Origin: Duganella guangzhouensis
Lineage (GTDB): Bacteria > Pseudomonadota > Gammaproteobacteria > Burkholderiales > Burkholderiaceae_D
NCBI RefSeq assembly: GCF_009674535.1
Contig: NZ_WKJK01000008.1
Location: 1-64,000 of the forward strand
Length of the DNA: 64,000 nucleotides
Reading direction: 5' to 3'
Within the stretch, counting starts at the first letter, position 1; each line of letters starts with the position of its first letter. Below, piece by piece: positions 55,655-64,000 of this stretch. The translations under genes were made by a program, and so were the position numbers. The notes beneath the pieces are model-generated. The model saw only the letters and a list, made by a program, of their open reading frames with translations. It had not been told where the DNA came from and made no database searches.

Positions 55655-57024
55655 TATGCAGCCTCCTTCAGACCGTTGATGTCGTGATGAATGGCGTGTG
55701 CCGCCAGCTTGCCGTGTTGGACCGCTTGCACGGTCAGATCCTGTCCAGGCGCCACACAATCGCCGCCGGCGTAGATGCGCGGCAGGACTGTGCGGAACTG
55801 ATCGTCGACGTGGATTTTGTCACCGTCGCGTTTCAGCGTTTTCGCCAGCGGATCGCTGATGCTCGTTTCGTCCATGCTCTGGCCGATGGCTTTGAAGATC
55901 GCGTCGGCCGCGATCTCGAAGGTCTCGCCGGTGCCGGACAGGCGGCCATTGACCACCGCCGTTTTCTCGAAGCGCATGCCGCGTACGCGGCCGCCGTCAT
56001 CCAGCAGTACTTGCTGCGGCTGTGCCCAGGTGCGCATGCGAACCTGATTCTCTTTGGCGATGTGCTGTTCGTGTTCGGTCGCGCTCATCGCTTCGAAGCC
56101 GCGACGGTAGACCAGCGTGACTTCGTCCGCACCCAGACGCTGGATCTGCACCGCCATGTCGATCGCGGTATTGCCGGCGCCGACGACGATGGCGCGCGAA
56201 GGCACCGGCAGCTTGCTCAGGTCATCGGCCTGACGCAGTTCGGCGATGTAGTCGACGGCGGCCAACAGGCCGGGCGCTTCTTCGCCGGTGAGGCCGAGCT
56301 GCTTGCTGGCGCCCAGGCCAAGGCCAAGGAAAACGGCATCGTATTCCGCATGCAGGTCTTTCAGCTGCACGTTACCGCCCAAGGTCTGGCCATGCTTGAT
56401 GCTGATGCCGCCGATCTGCAGCAGGAAGTCAACTTCCTTCTGTGCGAAGTTGTCGGTCAGTTTGTACTTGGCGATGCCGTATTCATTGAGGCCACCGGAT
56501 TTTTCTTTGGCTTCGTAGATCACCACGTCGTTGCCCAGCATGGCCAGGCGGTGCGCGCACGACAGGCCGGCGGGGCCGGCGCCGACCACGGCGATCTTCT
56601 TGCCGGTTACGGCGGCGCGCTGGAATGGATGTTCTTCGAACTGCATATTGTCGATGGCGTAGCGCTGCAGCAGGCCGATTTTCACCGGCTGGCCTTCGGC
56701 ATCGTGATTGCGCACGCAGGCATCTTCACACAGGATTTCGGTCGGACAGACACGCGAGCAGCTGCCGCCAAGGATGTTCTGTTTGAGGATACCGGCGGCG
56801 GCGCCGTTGATATTTTCGTCGTGGATGTTGCGGATAAAACTGGCCACATCGATATCCGACGGGCAGATGCGCGTGCACGGCGCATCGTAGCAATACAGGC
56901 AGCGCGAGGATTCAATGGCGGCCTGTCGTGCGTTCAGCGCCGGTGCCAGATCAGTGAAGTGTTTCGCCAGTGATTCATTGGCTTCCTTCGATTTCGGCAG
57001 GTAGCTTAGCGATTCGAGAATCAT
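55654..57024 (-). CDS. preT: NAD-dependent dihydropyrimidine dehydrogenase, subunit PreT
   Basis: A 456-residue flavoprotein. An N-terminal iron-sulphur region (CLYCYDAPCTRICPSDID; CSRVCPTEILCEDACVR) precedes an FAD site (KIAVVGAGPAGLSCAHRLAM) and an NAD site (AIVVGAGNTAIDMAVQIQRL), ending with YAGGDCVAPGQDLTVQAVQH. It takes electrons from NADH and hands them to PreA. It overlaps preA by one base and lies 16 bp after the semialdehyde dehydrogenase gene. Confidence 0.96.
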   Translation of the reverse strand: MILESLSYLPKSKEANESLAKHFTDLAPALNARQAAIESSRCLYCYDAPCTRICPSDIDVASFIRNIHDENINGAAAGILKQNILGGSCSRVCPTEILCEDACVRNHDAEGQPVKIGLLQRYAIDNMQFEEHPFQRAAVTGKKIAVVGAGPAGLSCAHRLAMLGNDVVIYEAKEKSGGLNEYGIAKYKLTDNFAQKEVDFLLQIGGISIKHGQTLGGNVQLKDLHAEYDAVFLGLGLGASKQLGLTGEEAPGLLAAVDYIAELRQADDLSKLPVPSRAIVVGAGNTAIDMAVQIQRLGADEVTLVYRRGFEAMSATEHEQHIAKENQVRMRTWAQPQQVLLDDGGRVRGMRFEKTAVVNGRLSGTGETFEIAADAIFKAIGQSMDETSISDPLAKTLKRDGDKIHVDDQFRTVLPRIYAGGDCVAPGQDLTVQAVQHGKLAAHAIHHDINGLKEAA

Positions 57025-57040
57025 GTTGGTTCCTGGTTGA

Positions 57041-58534
57041 TTATTTCATCTGTGGGAATGCAAATTCTGCGCCAGCGCTGGCGGTGTTGGGCCAGCGCTG
57101 CATCACTGCCTTGTGGCGCGTGTAGAAGCGCACGCCTTCAGGACCGTATGCGTGATGATCGCCGAACAGACTGCGCTTCCATCCACCGAAACTATTGAAC
57201 GCCATTGGCACCGGCAGCGGCACATTCACGCCCACCATGCCGACCTGAATCTGCCGCACAAATTCGCGCGCCACACCGCCATCGCGCGTGTAAATCGCAA
57301 CGCCATTGCCATACTCATTGCGATTGATAAGCTCCACCGCAGTGCCCACATCCGGCGCGCGCAACATGCACAGCACCGGACCGAAAATCTCTTCCTTGTA
57401 GATCGTCATCTCCGGCGTGACGTGATCGAATAAAGTACCGCCAACAAAGAAGCCATTCTCGCGATCCGGCACTTTGTAATTACGCCCATCGACCACCAGT
57501 TTCGCACCCTGCTCGACACCTTCACCAATCAAGCGCTCTATACGCTGCTTGGCCGCGTTCGTTACGACAGGCCCCATTTCGGCGTCCGACGACATCCCGT
57601 CGCGCACTTTCAGTGCAGCGGTGCGCTTTGCCAGTGCATCGACAATTTTGTCGCCCGCGTCACCCACCGCCACCACCACCGAAATCGCCATGCAACGCTC
57701 GCCGGCCGAACCGAAGGCGGCACCCATCAGCGCATCGACCGTCATGTCCATATCCGCGTCCGGCATCACCACCATATGATTCTTGGCGCCGCCCAAAGCC
57801 TGCACGCGCTTGCCCGCCGCGCTGCCGCGCGAGTAGATGTATTCCGCAATCGGCGTCGAACCGACAAAGCTCACCGCCTGCACCACCGGATGATCGAGCA
57901 GCGCATCGACCGTGACCTTATCGCCCTGCACCACATTGAACACACCATCCGGCAAACCGGCTTCCGTCAGCAGACGCGCATGCAGCAGCGACGGCGACGG
58001 ATCGCGTTCGGAAGGCTTGAGCACAAAGGTGTTCCCGCATGCCAGCGCGATCGGGAACATCCACATCGGCACCATCACCGGGAAGTTGAACGGCGTGATG
58101 CCGGCCACCACGCCCAGTGATTGGCGCATCGACCACGCGTCGATGCCGCGCGAAATCTGATCGGTGAATTCCCCCTTCAGCATCTGCGGAATGCCGACTG
58201 CGAACTCCACCATCTCGATGCCGCGTGCCACTTCGCCCTGCGCGTCGGCAAAGGTCTTGCCATGCTCGCGCGTGATCATCGCCGCGAATTCATCCACATG
58301 CTGTTGGCACAGCTGCAGGTATTTGAACAGCACGCGCGCGCGCGTCAGCGGCGGCGTTGCGGCCCACGATGGAAATGCTTTTTCCGCTGCGCGCACGGCG
58401 GCGTCGACTTCATCCGCCGTGCCCAGCGCGACTTTGGCTACCGGCTCGCCCAGTGCGGGATTGAACACGTCTGCATGGCGGCCGCTTTGCGTATCGACGG
58501 TAACACCGTTGATGTAATGGGTGATGGTGTCCAT
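57041..58534 (-). CDS. mmsA: CoA-acylating (methyl)malonate-semialdehyde dehydrogenase
   Basis: A 497-residue aldehyde dehydrogenase. [20 protein letters not shown] holds the NAD-binding/oxyanion region and [13 protein letters not shown] the catalytic cysteine, with the MmsA-specific [23 protein letters not shown] segment ([18 protein letters not shown]). MmsA enzymes convert malonate or methylmalonate semialdehyde to acetyl- or propionyl-CoA. Here it should take malonate semialdehyde from beta-alanine (uracil) or the methyl form from thymine. The flanking genes are ald and preT. Confidence 0.95.
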   Translation of the reverse strand: MDTITHYINGVTVDTQSGRHADVFNPALGEPVAKVALGTADEVDAAVRAAEKAFPSWAATPPLTRARVLFKYLQLCQQHVDEFAAMITREHGKTFADAQGEVARGIEMVEFAVGIPQMLKGEFTDQISRGIDAWSMRQSLGVVAGITPFNFPVMVPMWMFPIALACGNTFVLKPSERDPSPSLLHARLLTEAGLPDGVFNVVQGDKVTVDALLDHPVVQAVSFVGSTPIAEYIYSRGSAAGKRVQALGGAKNHMVVMPDADMDMTVDALMGAAFGSAGERCMAISVVVAVGDAGDKIVDALAKRTAALKVRDGMSSDAEMGPVVTNAAKQRIERLIGEGVEQGAKLVVDGRNYKVPDRENGFFVGGTLFDHVTPEMTIYKEEIFGPVLCMLRAPDVGTAVELINRNEYGNGVAIYTRDGGVAREFVRQIQVGMVGVNVPLPVPMAFNSFGGWKRSLFGDHHAYGPEGVRFYTRHKAVMQRWPNTASAGAEFAFPQMK

Positions 58535-58556
58535 AATGCTCTTTCAAGTTTGCGGT

Positions 58557-59672
58557 TCAACCCAGAAGGCTGTCCGCGTCTACATAGTTATAACCAAGGC
58601 CGTGCGCCACCGCTTCATAGGTGACTTTGCCGAGGCTGACATTCAAACCATTCTTCAGATGCGGGTTGGCTTTCAACGCTTTCTGCCAGCCCTTGTCGGC
58701 CAATGCGACTGCATGGCCTATCGTTGCGTTGTTCAATGCGAAGGTCGAAGTGCGCGCCACCGCGCCCGGCATATTCGCCACGCAGTAGTGCACCACGCCA
58801 TCCACCACAAAGGTCGGCTGCTCGTGCGTGGTGGCGCGCGAGGTTTCAAAACAGCCACCCTGATCGATTGCCACATCCACCACCACCGCGCCCGGCTTCA
58901 TGCGCGAGATCATCGCGCGCGTCACCAGCTTGGGTGCTGCGGCGCCGGGCACCAGTACGCCGCCAATCACCAGGTCCGCGTCCAGCACCGCTTCCTCGAT
59001 TGAATGCGCGTTGCTGTACATGGTGGCGACGCGGTTGCCATACACGAGGTCCAGCTGGCGCAGGCGATCCACGTTTTTATCCAGGATGGTGACGCGCGCG
59101 CCGATGCCCACCGCCATCTGCAAGGCATTGGTGCCGACTACGCCGGCGCCGATGATGGCGATATGCCCTGGCGCCACGCCCGGCACGCCGCCCAGCAACA
59201 AACCCATGCCGCCCTTGGATTTCTCCAGGTGTGCGGCGCCGGCCTGAATCGACATCCGCCCCGCCACTTCACTCATCGGCGCCAGCAGCGGCAAGCCGCC
59301 GTTGGCACCGGTGATAGTTTCATAGGCGATGCACACCGCGCCCGATTTCACCAGCGCCCTGGTCTGCTCCGGGTCCGGCGCCAGATGCAGATAGGTGTAC
59401 AGAATCTGCCCTTCGCGCAGCATCGCGCATTCCTGCGGCTGCGGTTCCTTCACCTTCACGATCATCTCGGCGCGGCGGAAAATGTCGGCCGCGTCTTCGA
59501 CGATGCTGGCGCCGGATGCTTCATACATCGCATCCGTCAGGCCAATGGCCGCGCCGGCGTTTTGTTGTACCAGTACTTGATGACCACGCAAAATGAGTTC
59601 CTTCACACTGGCCGGGGTAAGGCCAACACGGGACTCCTGGTTCTTAATCTCTTTTGGGACGCCGACCAGCAT
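58557..59672 (-). CDS. ald: Alanine dehydrogenase
   Basis: A 371-residue enzyme, normal for Ald. MLVGVPKEIKNQESRVGLTP opens it, YLHLAPDPEQTRALV and AYETITGANGGLPLLAPMSE follow, and the NAD fold is IIGAGVVGTNALQMAVGIGA. It interconverts L-alanine and pyruvate plus ammonia. In this operon it should regenerate pyruvate, the amino acceptor for the beta-alanine:pyruvate aminotransferase encoded 15 bp upstream, and release the amino nitrogen as ammonium. Confidence 0.97.
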   Translation of the reverse strand: MLVGVPKEIKNQESRVGLTPASVKELILRGHQVLVQQNAGAAIGLTDAMYEASGASIVEDAADIFRRAEMIVKVKEPQPQECAMLREGQILYTYLHLAPDPEQTRALVKSGAVCIAYETITGANGGLPLLAPMSEVAGRMSIQAGAAHLEKSKGGMGLLLGGVPGVAPGHIAIIGAGVVGTNALQMAVGIGARVTILDKNVDRLRQLDLVYGNRVATMYSNAHSIEEAVLDADLVIGGVLVPGAAAPKLVTRAMISRMKPGAVVVDVAIDQGGCFETSRATTHEQPTFVVDGVVHYCVANMPGAVARTSTFALNNATIGHAVALADKGWQKALKANPHLKNGLNVSLGKVTYEAVAHGLGYNYVDADSLLG

Positions 59673-59687
59673 GGTTGTCTCCTTTAT

Positions 59688-61004
59688 TTAATCCAGGTTT
59701 TTAAGCACATCCCTCAACTTTCCAAACAGTTCATCGATGTGTTTTTTCTCCAGCACCAGCGGTGGCGACAACGCGATGATGTCGCCGGTAACGCGAATCA
59801 GAATGCCGTCCGCGAAAGCCTTCTTGAACGCCGCGAACGCGCGCGCGCCAGGCTTGCCGGCGATCGGCGCCAGCTCGATGCCGGCGATCAGACCGATGGT
59901 ACGGATGTCGATCACATGCGGCAGTCCTTGCAGCGAATGCACGGCGTCGGCCCAGTACGCGGCGATGCCGGCCGCGTGTTCGAGGATCTTTTGTTCTTTG
60001 AAGACTTCCAGCGTTGCCAGCGATGCGGCGCAGGCCACCGGATGGCCGGAATAGGTATAACCGTGGAACAGCTCAATCCCGGCCGGCGCATCCATGAAGG
60101 CGTCGTGGATATGCTGTTTGCTGAATACCGCGCCCATCGGAATGGTGCCGTTGGTGAGCCCTTTCGCCGTCGTCATCATGTCCGGCTCGACGTCGAAATA
60201 GTCGGCCGCGAACGGCGTGGTCATGCGGCCAAAGCCGGTGATCACTTCATCGAAGATCAGCAGGATGCCGTGCTTGGTGCACAGCTCGCGCAAGCGCTTC
60301 AGATAACCCTTGGGTGGAATCAGCACGCCGGTGGAACCGGCCACCGGCTCGACGATCACCGCCGCGATGGTCGACGCGTCGTGCAGCGTGACAATGCGTT
60401 CCAGTTCATCGGCCAGATTGGCGCCGTGTTCCGGCTCGCCGCGCGTGTAGGCGTTCTTCTCCAGATTGTGGGTATGCGGCAGATGGTCCACGCCCGGCAA
60501 CATAACGCCATACGGCTTGCGGTTGCCGGCGATGCCGCCCACCGAGATGCCGCCGAAGCCGACGCCGTGGTAACCGCGTTCGCGGCCGATGAAGCGGGTG
60601 CGGCTAGCCTCGCCGCGCGCCTTGTGATACGCCAGCGCGATCTTCAGCGCGGTATCGACCGACTCGGAGCCGGAGTTGGTGTAGAACACATGACCGAACT
60701 TGTGGTTGGTGTACTCCATCAGCTTTTCGGCCAGATCGAAGGCGGCCGGATGGCCCATCTGGAAGGTCGGCGCGAAGTCCAGCTGCCCCACCATCTCGCG
60801 CACGGCGGCGACGATTTTCGGCTGCGCGTGACCGCACGGCACGCACCACAGGCCGGCGGTGCCGTCCAGGATGCTGCGGCCGTCCACGTCCTTGTAATAC
60901 ATGCCTTCGGCCGACACCAGCAGGCGCGGGTGCGCCTTGAAGTCGCGGTTATTGGTAAAGGGCATCCAGAAGGACGCCATCGATTCTGGTCGGGATTCGT
61001 TCAT
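59688..61004 (-). CDS. Beta-alanine:pyruvate (omega-amino acid) aminotransferase
   Basis: The start is the ATG at 61004 (MNESRPESMASFWMPFTNNR), eight bases after AGGAG; the ATG at 61010 is too close to that site. The 438-residue class-III aminotransferase has FYTNSGSESVDTALKIALAY, LLIFDEVITGFGR and the PLP lysine in TTAKGLTNGTIPMGAV. FWMPFTNNRDFK and LDGTAGLWCVPCGHA are typical of the omega-amino acid:pyruvate group. It turns beta-alanine into malonate semialdehyde. It is the first gene of the pyrimidine operon, next to the control region. Confidence 0.93.
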   Translation of the reverse strand: MNESRPESMASFWMPFTNNRDFKAHPRLLVSAEGMYYKDVDGRSILDGTAGLWCVPCGHAQPKIVAAVREMVGQLDFAPTFQMGHPAAFDLAEKLMEYTNHKFGHVFYTNSGSESVDTALKIALAYHKARGEASRTRFIGRERGYHGVGFGGISVGGIAGNRKPYGVMLPGVDHLPHTHNLEKNAYTRGEPEHGANLADELERIVTLHDASTIAAVIVEPVAGSTGVLIPPKGYLKRLRELCTKHGILLIFDEVITGFGRMTTPFAADYFDVEPDMMTTAKGLTNGTIPMGAVFSKQHIHDAFMDAPAGIELFHGYTYSGHPVACAASLATLEVFKEQKILEHAAGIAAYWADAVHSLQGLPHVIDIRTIGLIAGIELAPIAGKPGARAFAAFKKAFADGILIRVTGDIIALSPPLVLEKKHIDELFGKLRDVLKNLD

Positions 61005-61061
61005 GCACATCTCTCCTATGAAACAACTGCTTTCGGATTTTTTGGCGAACCGTAAAAAAAA

Positions 61062-61077
61062 TTTACCAGTTGGCAAA
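61062..61077. promoter_or_regulatory. RutR-like operator in the pyrimidine-operon promoter
   Basis: TTTACCAGTTGGCAAA is a 16-bp dyad (six of seven base pairs match) resembling the E. coli RutR consensus TTGACCA-NN-TGGTCAA at 11 of 14 fixed positions. On the minus strand it falls inside a possible promoter with TTGCAT, a 17-base spacer and GTAAAT. It lies 58 bp before the aminotransferase start. A RutR-like regulator is encoded nearby at 62599. Confidence 0.6.
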
Positions 61078-61183
61078 ATGATGATGCAATAATAGACAGC
61101 AGGACAACTATGGCACAGATACACAATTCATCAAACTGTCCAACCGTACAGGCAACAAAAACACTACAGTTTTGGAGTTGAGG

Positions 61184-62611
61184 ATGGAAGAAGGAAGTTG
61201 GCCCTGCATTGCTATCGAGCGTAGACAAAAGGGTAGCCTGGTGGATCAGATCGTGACGGCGATCAGCGCCATGGTCGGCCGCAAGGAGTTGCGCGTGGGC
61301 ACCAAGATGCCCTCGGTACGCCAGTTCGCCAAGTGTAATGGCATCTCTACCTTTACAGTTGTGGAGTCGTACGACCGGCTGGTGACGCTCGGCCTGTTGT
61401 CGTCGCGGCGCGGTTCCGGCTATTTCGTGGCGCGCCAGGAGGTGCCGGCGACGTTGCTGCCGGCCGCGCTGCACATCATCCCCAACGCCATCGACGCGCT
61501 GACGCCGGAGCTGTATTCCGGCGTGTCGGAAGCACTGCCGGTGGGCGCCGGCTGGCTGCCGCCCGAGTGGTATGGCGAAGACACCATCCTCGATGCCGTG
61601 CGCCAGGCGATGCGCATTCCGGCCAACCGCCTGCGCGGCTATGGCCATCCGCTCGGCTTTCCCTCGTTGCGCCAGCAGCTCGCCACCACGCTCAGCGACG
61701 AGCTGTTTCCGGTCGAGGCCGAGCAGATCCTGCTGACCCACGGCGCCACCCACGCCTTCGACCTGGTGCTGCGCACCTTGACGCGGCCGGGCGATACCGT
61801 GTTGGTTGAAGATCCCGGCTACAGCAATCTGCTGTCGCTGATCCGCCACCATGGCTGCATCCCGGTCGGCATCCCGCGCGGCGAGCAGGGGCTGGATCTG
61901 GAAGCGCTGGCGCAGCAAGCGGCGCAGACCCAGCCCAAGCTCATGTTCGTCAACACGGTGCTGCAAAATCCGCTCGGCACCTCGCTCAGCATCGCCCAGG
62001 CGCACCGGCTGCTGGCATTGGCCGAGCAGTTCGACTTCTGGCTGGTGGAGGACGATATCTACCGCGAGCTGGCGCCGCGCGGCGAGGCGTCGCTGGCGGC
62101 CATGGATGGCTTGCGGCGCGTGATCCGCGTCGGCAGCTTTTCCAAGACGTTGTCGCCGGTGCTGCGGGTCGGCTCGATCTGCGCCTCGTCGTCATTGATA
62201 CCGGAGCTGCTGCGGGTGAAGATGCTGGCCGGCCTCACCACCTCCGAGATCAACGAGCGCGCCGTTTATCACGCCATCACCGCTCGCCCCTACAAGCGCA
62301 TGGTGGACAAGCTGGTGACGCAGCTGGACGCCGGCCGCGAACGCGCCATGGCCAGTCTGCGCGACATTGGCATGACGCTGCTGGCGCGGCCGCGCGGCGG
62401 CATGTTCGTCAGCGCCGGCTGGCACGACGCGCCAACGCCGGAATGGAACGGCAAGATCATCGCCGACCTGGCGCTCAAGCACGGCATCCTGTTGTCGCCG
62501 TGCGACTTCTTCATGCTGCGCGCGCCGGAATCGATCTGGTTCCGCTTCAACGTCGCCTACGCAGACCACCCGCAACTACAAACCTTCCTCAAGCACATAT
62601 GTCGACAGTAA
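61184..62611 (+). CDS. MocR-type regulator (GntR winged helix fused to aminotransferase fold)
   Basis: A 475-residue protein from ATG 61184 (MEEGSWPCIAIERRQKGSLV), with GGAG six bases upstream. A GntR helix-turn-helix (GTKMPSVRQFAKCNGISTFT, then VVESYDRLVTLGLLSSRRGS) is joined to a class-I aminotransferase domain with VGSFSKTLSPVLRVG, where the lysine should bind PLP. MocR proteins sense amino compounds as PLP adducts. It is divergent from the beta-alanine aminotransferase gene, so beta-alanine or alanine is a reasonable effector (inference). Confidence 0.93.
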   Translation: MEEGSWPCIAIERRQKGSLVDQIVTAISAMVGRKELRVGTKMPSVRQFAKCNGISTFTVVESYDRLVTLGLLSSRRGSGYFVARQEVPATLLPAALHIIPNAIDALTPELYSGVSEALPVGAGWLPPEWYGEDTILDAVRQAMRIPANRLRGYGHPLGFPSLRQQLATTLSDELFPVEAEQILLTHGATHAFDLVLRTLTRPGDTVLVEDPGYSNLLSLIRHHGCIPVGIPRGEQGLDLEALAQQAAQTQPKLMFVNTVLQNPLGTSLSIAQAHRLLALAEQFDFWLVEDDIYRELAPRGEASLAAMDGLRRVIRVGSFSKTLSPVLRVGSICASSSLIPELLRVKMLAGLTTSEINERAVYHAITARPYKRMVDKLVTQLDAGRERAMASLRDIGMTLLARPRGGMFVSAGWHDAPTPEWNGKIIADLALKHGILLSPCDFFMLRAPESIWFRFNVAYADHPQLQTFLKHICRQ

Positions 62612-63252
62612 AAATCAATCGTCGCCTGCTCAATCGCGACAAGCTGGAAGCCGAGATCACCGCCGAAGCGGTGCGGGTGTTTGCCGAATTCGGTTACGAG
62701 GGCACCTCGATCGCCATGGTGGCGGAAAAGGTCGGGCTGTCCAAGCAAAACCTGATGTACTACTTCCCCACCAAGCAGGCGCTGTATCAGCGCGTGCTGG
62801 ACGAGGTGCTGGACGAATGGCTGGCGCGCATGGAGACGCTGGCCGCAGCCGACCAGGACCCGCGCGAAGTGCTGCGCACCTATGTGCAAGCCAAGCTGAA
62901 ATTCTCGCGCGAGAATCCGTGGGCCTCGCGGGTGTATGCGATGGAAGTGATCAGCGGCGCGCCGCTGTACGGCGGCCAGATTCAGAACCGCGTGGTGCCG
63001 CTGGTGCGCAAGGATATCGAGGTGTTTGAACAGTGGATCAGCGAGGGCAAGATGGCGCCGCTGAACGCCACCCACCTGCTGTTCGCCATCTGGGCGATGA
63101 CGCAGTCCTACGCCGATTTCTCGGCGCAGATGGCGCTGGTGCTGAATCGCAAGCAGCTGACCAAAAAGGATTTCGACGATGCCGAGAAGGTCATCGTCGA
63201 TATGGTGCTGGCGGCGATTAGCGTGCCGCAGCCTTGCGGCGACGGCCGATAA
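62599..63252 (+). CDS. RutR-like TetR-family regulator
   Basis: A 217-residue regulator from the ATG at 62599, overlapping the MocR-type gene by 13 bp. The helix-turn-helix is VFAEFGYEGTSIAMVAEKVG followed by LSKQNLMYYFPTKQALYQRV. The C-terminal domain (ASRVYAMEVISGAPLYGGQI, LLFAIWAMTQSYADFSAQMA) matches the YcdC/RutR type, whose E. coli member binds uracil and controls pyrimidine genes. The candidate operator at 61062-61077 fits. It is convergent with, and overlaps by 35 bp, the PEP-CTERM gene. Confidence 0.92.
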   Translation: MSTVKINRRLLNRDKLEAEITAEAVRVFAEFGYEGTSIAMVAEKVGLSKQNLMYYFPTKQALYQRVLDEVLDEWLARMETLAAADQDPREVLRTYVQAKLKFSRENPWASRVYAMEVISGAPLYGGQIQNRVVPLVRKDIEVFEQWISEGKMAPLNATHLLFAIWAMTQSYADFSAQMALVLNRKQLTKKDFDDAEKVIVDMVLAAISVPQPCGDGR

Positions 63253-64000
63253 AGCCCAGCAGACCGAGGCCGGTCAGCAGCATGGCGTAGGTATCGGCTT
63301 CCGGCACGGCGCTGACCGTCAGGCCGGTGACGTTCACCGACTGGAAGGCGTTACCGCTATTGATCTGGATGCCGGAATTCCAGTCCTTGACGATGACGTC
63401 GCCGGTGATGTGGCCGCCGCCATTGGTCACGGTGGCCAACGGCGCCAGCACGCTGGCTTCCAGGCCGACACCGTTCAGCGTCAGCGTGGTCGCCTGGTAG
63501 AAGTTGAACAGCACGTTGTAATTCGCCAGATCGGTGTAACCGCCGCTCAGCGTGGCGGTAGTGCCGCTGACGTTGAAGATAATCGTGCTATAGGTCGAGC
63601 TGTCGCTGGTGGCGCGGCTGGCCATGGTGCTGGTGATCAGATTATTGAACGTGAAGTTATTGATCGACGACAGCTGAGCGGCCGTGATGTCGATAACTTC
63701 CACCCGGTTGCCGCTGCTGGCGGTGCCGGTCACCACCAGGCCGCTGTACTGCACCACGGCGCTGGCGTTGGTGGTTGGCGTTACCGCCGCCAGCGCGGCC
63801 GAACGCTCGGCCTCGTAGGCGGCCAGCGTGTTCAGGTTGAGCGGCGCGGTGCCACCTACCTGCGGCGTCGAATAGACGCCGGCGCTGGTGATGGTGCTGC
63901 TCAGGCCAGCGTAGGTGTCGCCGTGATTGATCGAGCCACTGGTCAGGCTCAGATTGCCGCCAACGATCAGCGAGTAATGGCCCAAGGCATCCTTGTCGTT
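63218..64000 (-). CDS. Choice-of-anchor A/PEP-CTERM-type exported protein (5' end outside window)
   Basis: The frame is open from the right edge, so at least 260 residues are seen and the true start is beyond the window. A Ser/Thr/Gly-rich beta protein (DALGHYSLIVGGNLSLTSGS; VNVTGLTVSA) ends with VPEADTYAMLLTGLGLLGF and IGRRRKAAAR. That is a PEP-CTERM sorting tail: a short motif, a hydrophobic helix and an Arg cluster, read by the exosortase EpsH/XrtA system. The motif is PEA rather than PEP. The repeated GGN/GG-T segments resemble choice-of-anchor A surface proteins. Confidence 0.85.
   Translation of the reverse strand, partial: NDKDALGHYSLIVGGNLSLTSGSINHGDTYAGLSSTITSAGVYSTPQVGGTAPLNLNTLAAYEAERSAALAAVTPTTNASAVVQYSGLVVTGTASSGNRVEVIDITAAQLSSINNFTFNNLITSTMASRATSDSSTYSTIIFNVSGTTATLSGGYTDLANYNVLFNFYQATTLTLNGVGLEASVLAPLATVTNGGGHITGDVIVKDWNSGIQINSGNAFQSVNVTGLTVSAVPEADTYAMLLTGLGLLGFIGRRRKAAAR

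Overview
The window is high-GC, densely coded DNA from a chromosome of a betaproteobacterium, most likely Oxalobacteraceae (Duganella/Massilia/Janthinobacterium type). This lineage call is inference. It rests on GC-rich codon use, PEP-CTERM sorting, PuuD-type urate oxidation, a PreTA pyrimidine operon, soluble multi-PAS chemotaxis receptors, and the style of the small GYF/SPFH and KREREY-type basic proteins. No rRNA, tRNA, CRISPR array, prophage or intact insertion sequence was seen.

Layout. 1-2755: chemotaxis pair on the minus strand, a CheW-like protein (cut by the window edge) preceded by a soluble receptor with five tandem PAS domains. 3011-9334: a run of minus-strand genes (SPFH+GYF protein, GYF protein, zinc-ribbon membrane protein, four-helix membrane protein, three exported proteins) that looks like one uncharacterised envelope operon, with an AT-rich control region at 9335-9588. 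9589-12329: MarR-type regulator, a membrane protein and a transmembrane receptor ending in a CheR/CheB-type tether. 12330-13093: a palindrome-rich region and a frameshifted ribbon-helix-helix-like gene. 13115-16283: PEP-mutase/isocitrate-lyase family enzyme and DNA polymerase II with a perfect LexA box. 16329-19792: an exported unknown and a divergent NarL-type two-component pair. 19789-22243: three TadE/TadG-type pseudopilin genes. 22449-22526: a 78-bp near-perfect hairpin. 22526-25452: acyl-CoA dehydrogenase, histidine phosphatase, LysR regulator.

25549-32785 is the most intriguing block: a GntR/HutC regulator with a clear operator, an AprA-like flavoprotein, an eight-cysteine ferredoxin, a taurine/nitrate-type ABC importer whose binding protein carries an extra NosL-like domain, a HEAT-repeat protein and a DUF971 protein. 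I read it as an uncharacterised redox/uptake operon. A decayed vapBC module (32724-33241) sits against its 3' end. 33334-36804 is pqiABC.

36909-42946 holds purine-ring catabolism: membrane urate hydroxylase PuuD, an M20 deacylase, a LysR regulator and a fused OHCU decarboxylase-allantoate amidohydrolase. A prolyl oligopeptidase, an AraC regulator, an SDR protein, a TPR glycosyltransferase-like protein and a PAS-GGDEF-EAL protein follow. 50180-61004 is a minus-strand operon for the whole reductive pyrimidine route: PreT/PreA, NCS1 permease, dihydropyrimidinase and ureidopropionase make beta-alanine, and an aminotransferase, alanine dehydrogenase and semialdehyde dehydrogenase carry it to acetyl-CoA. 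It is divergent from a MocR-type and a RutR-like regulator, and the shared intergenic region has a RutR-like operator. A PEP-CTERM protein runs off the right edge.
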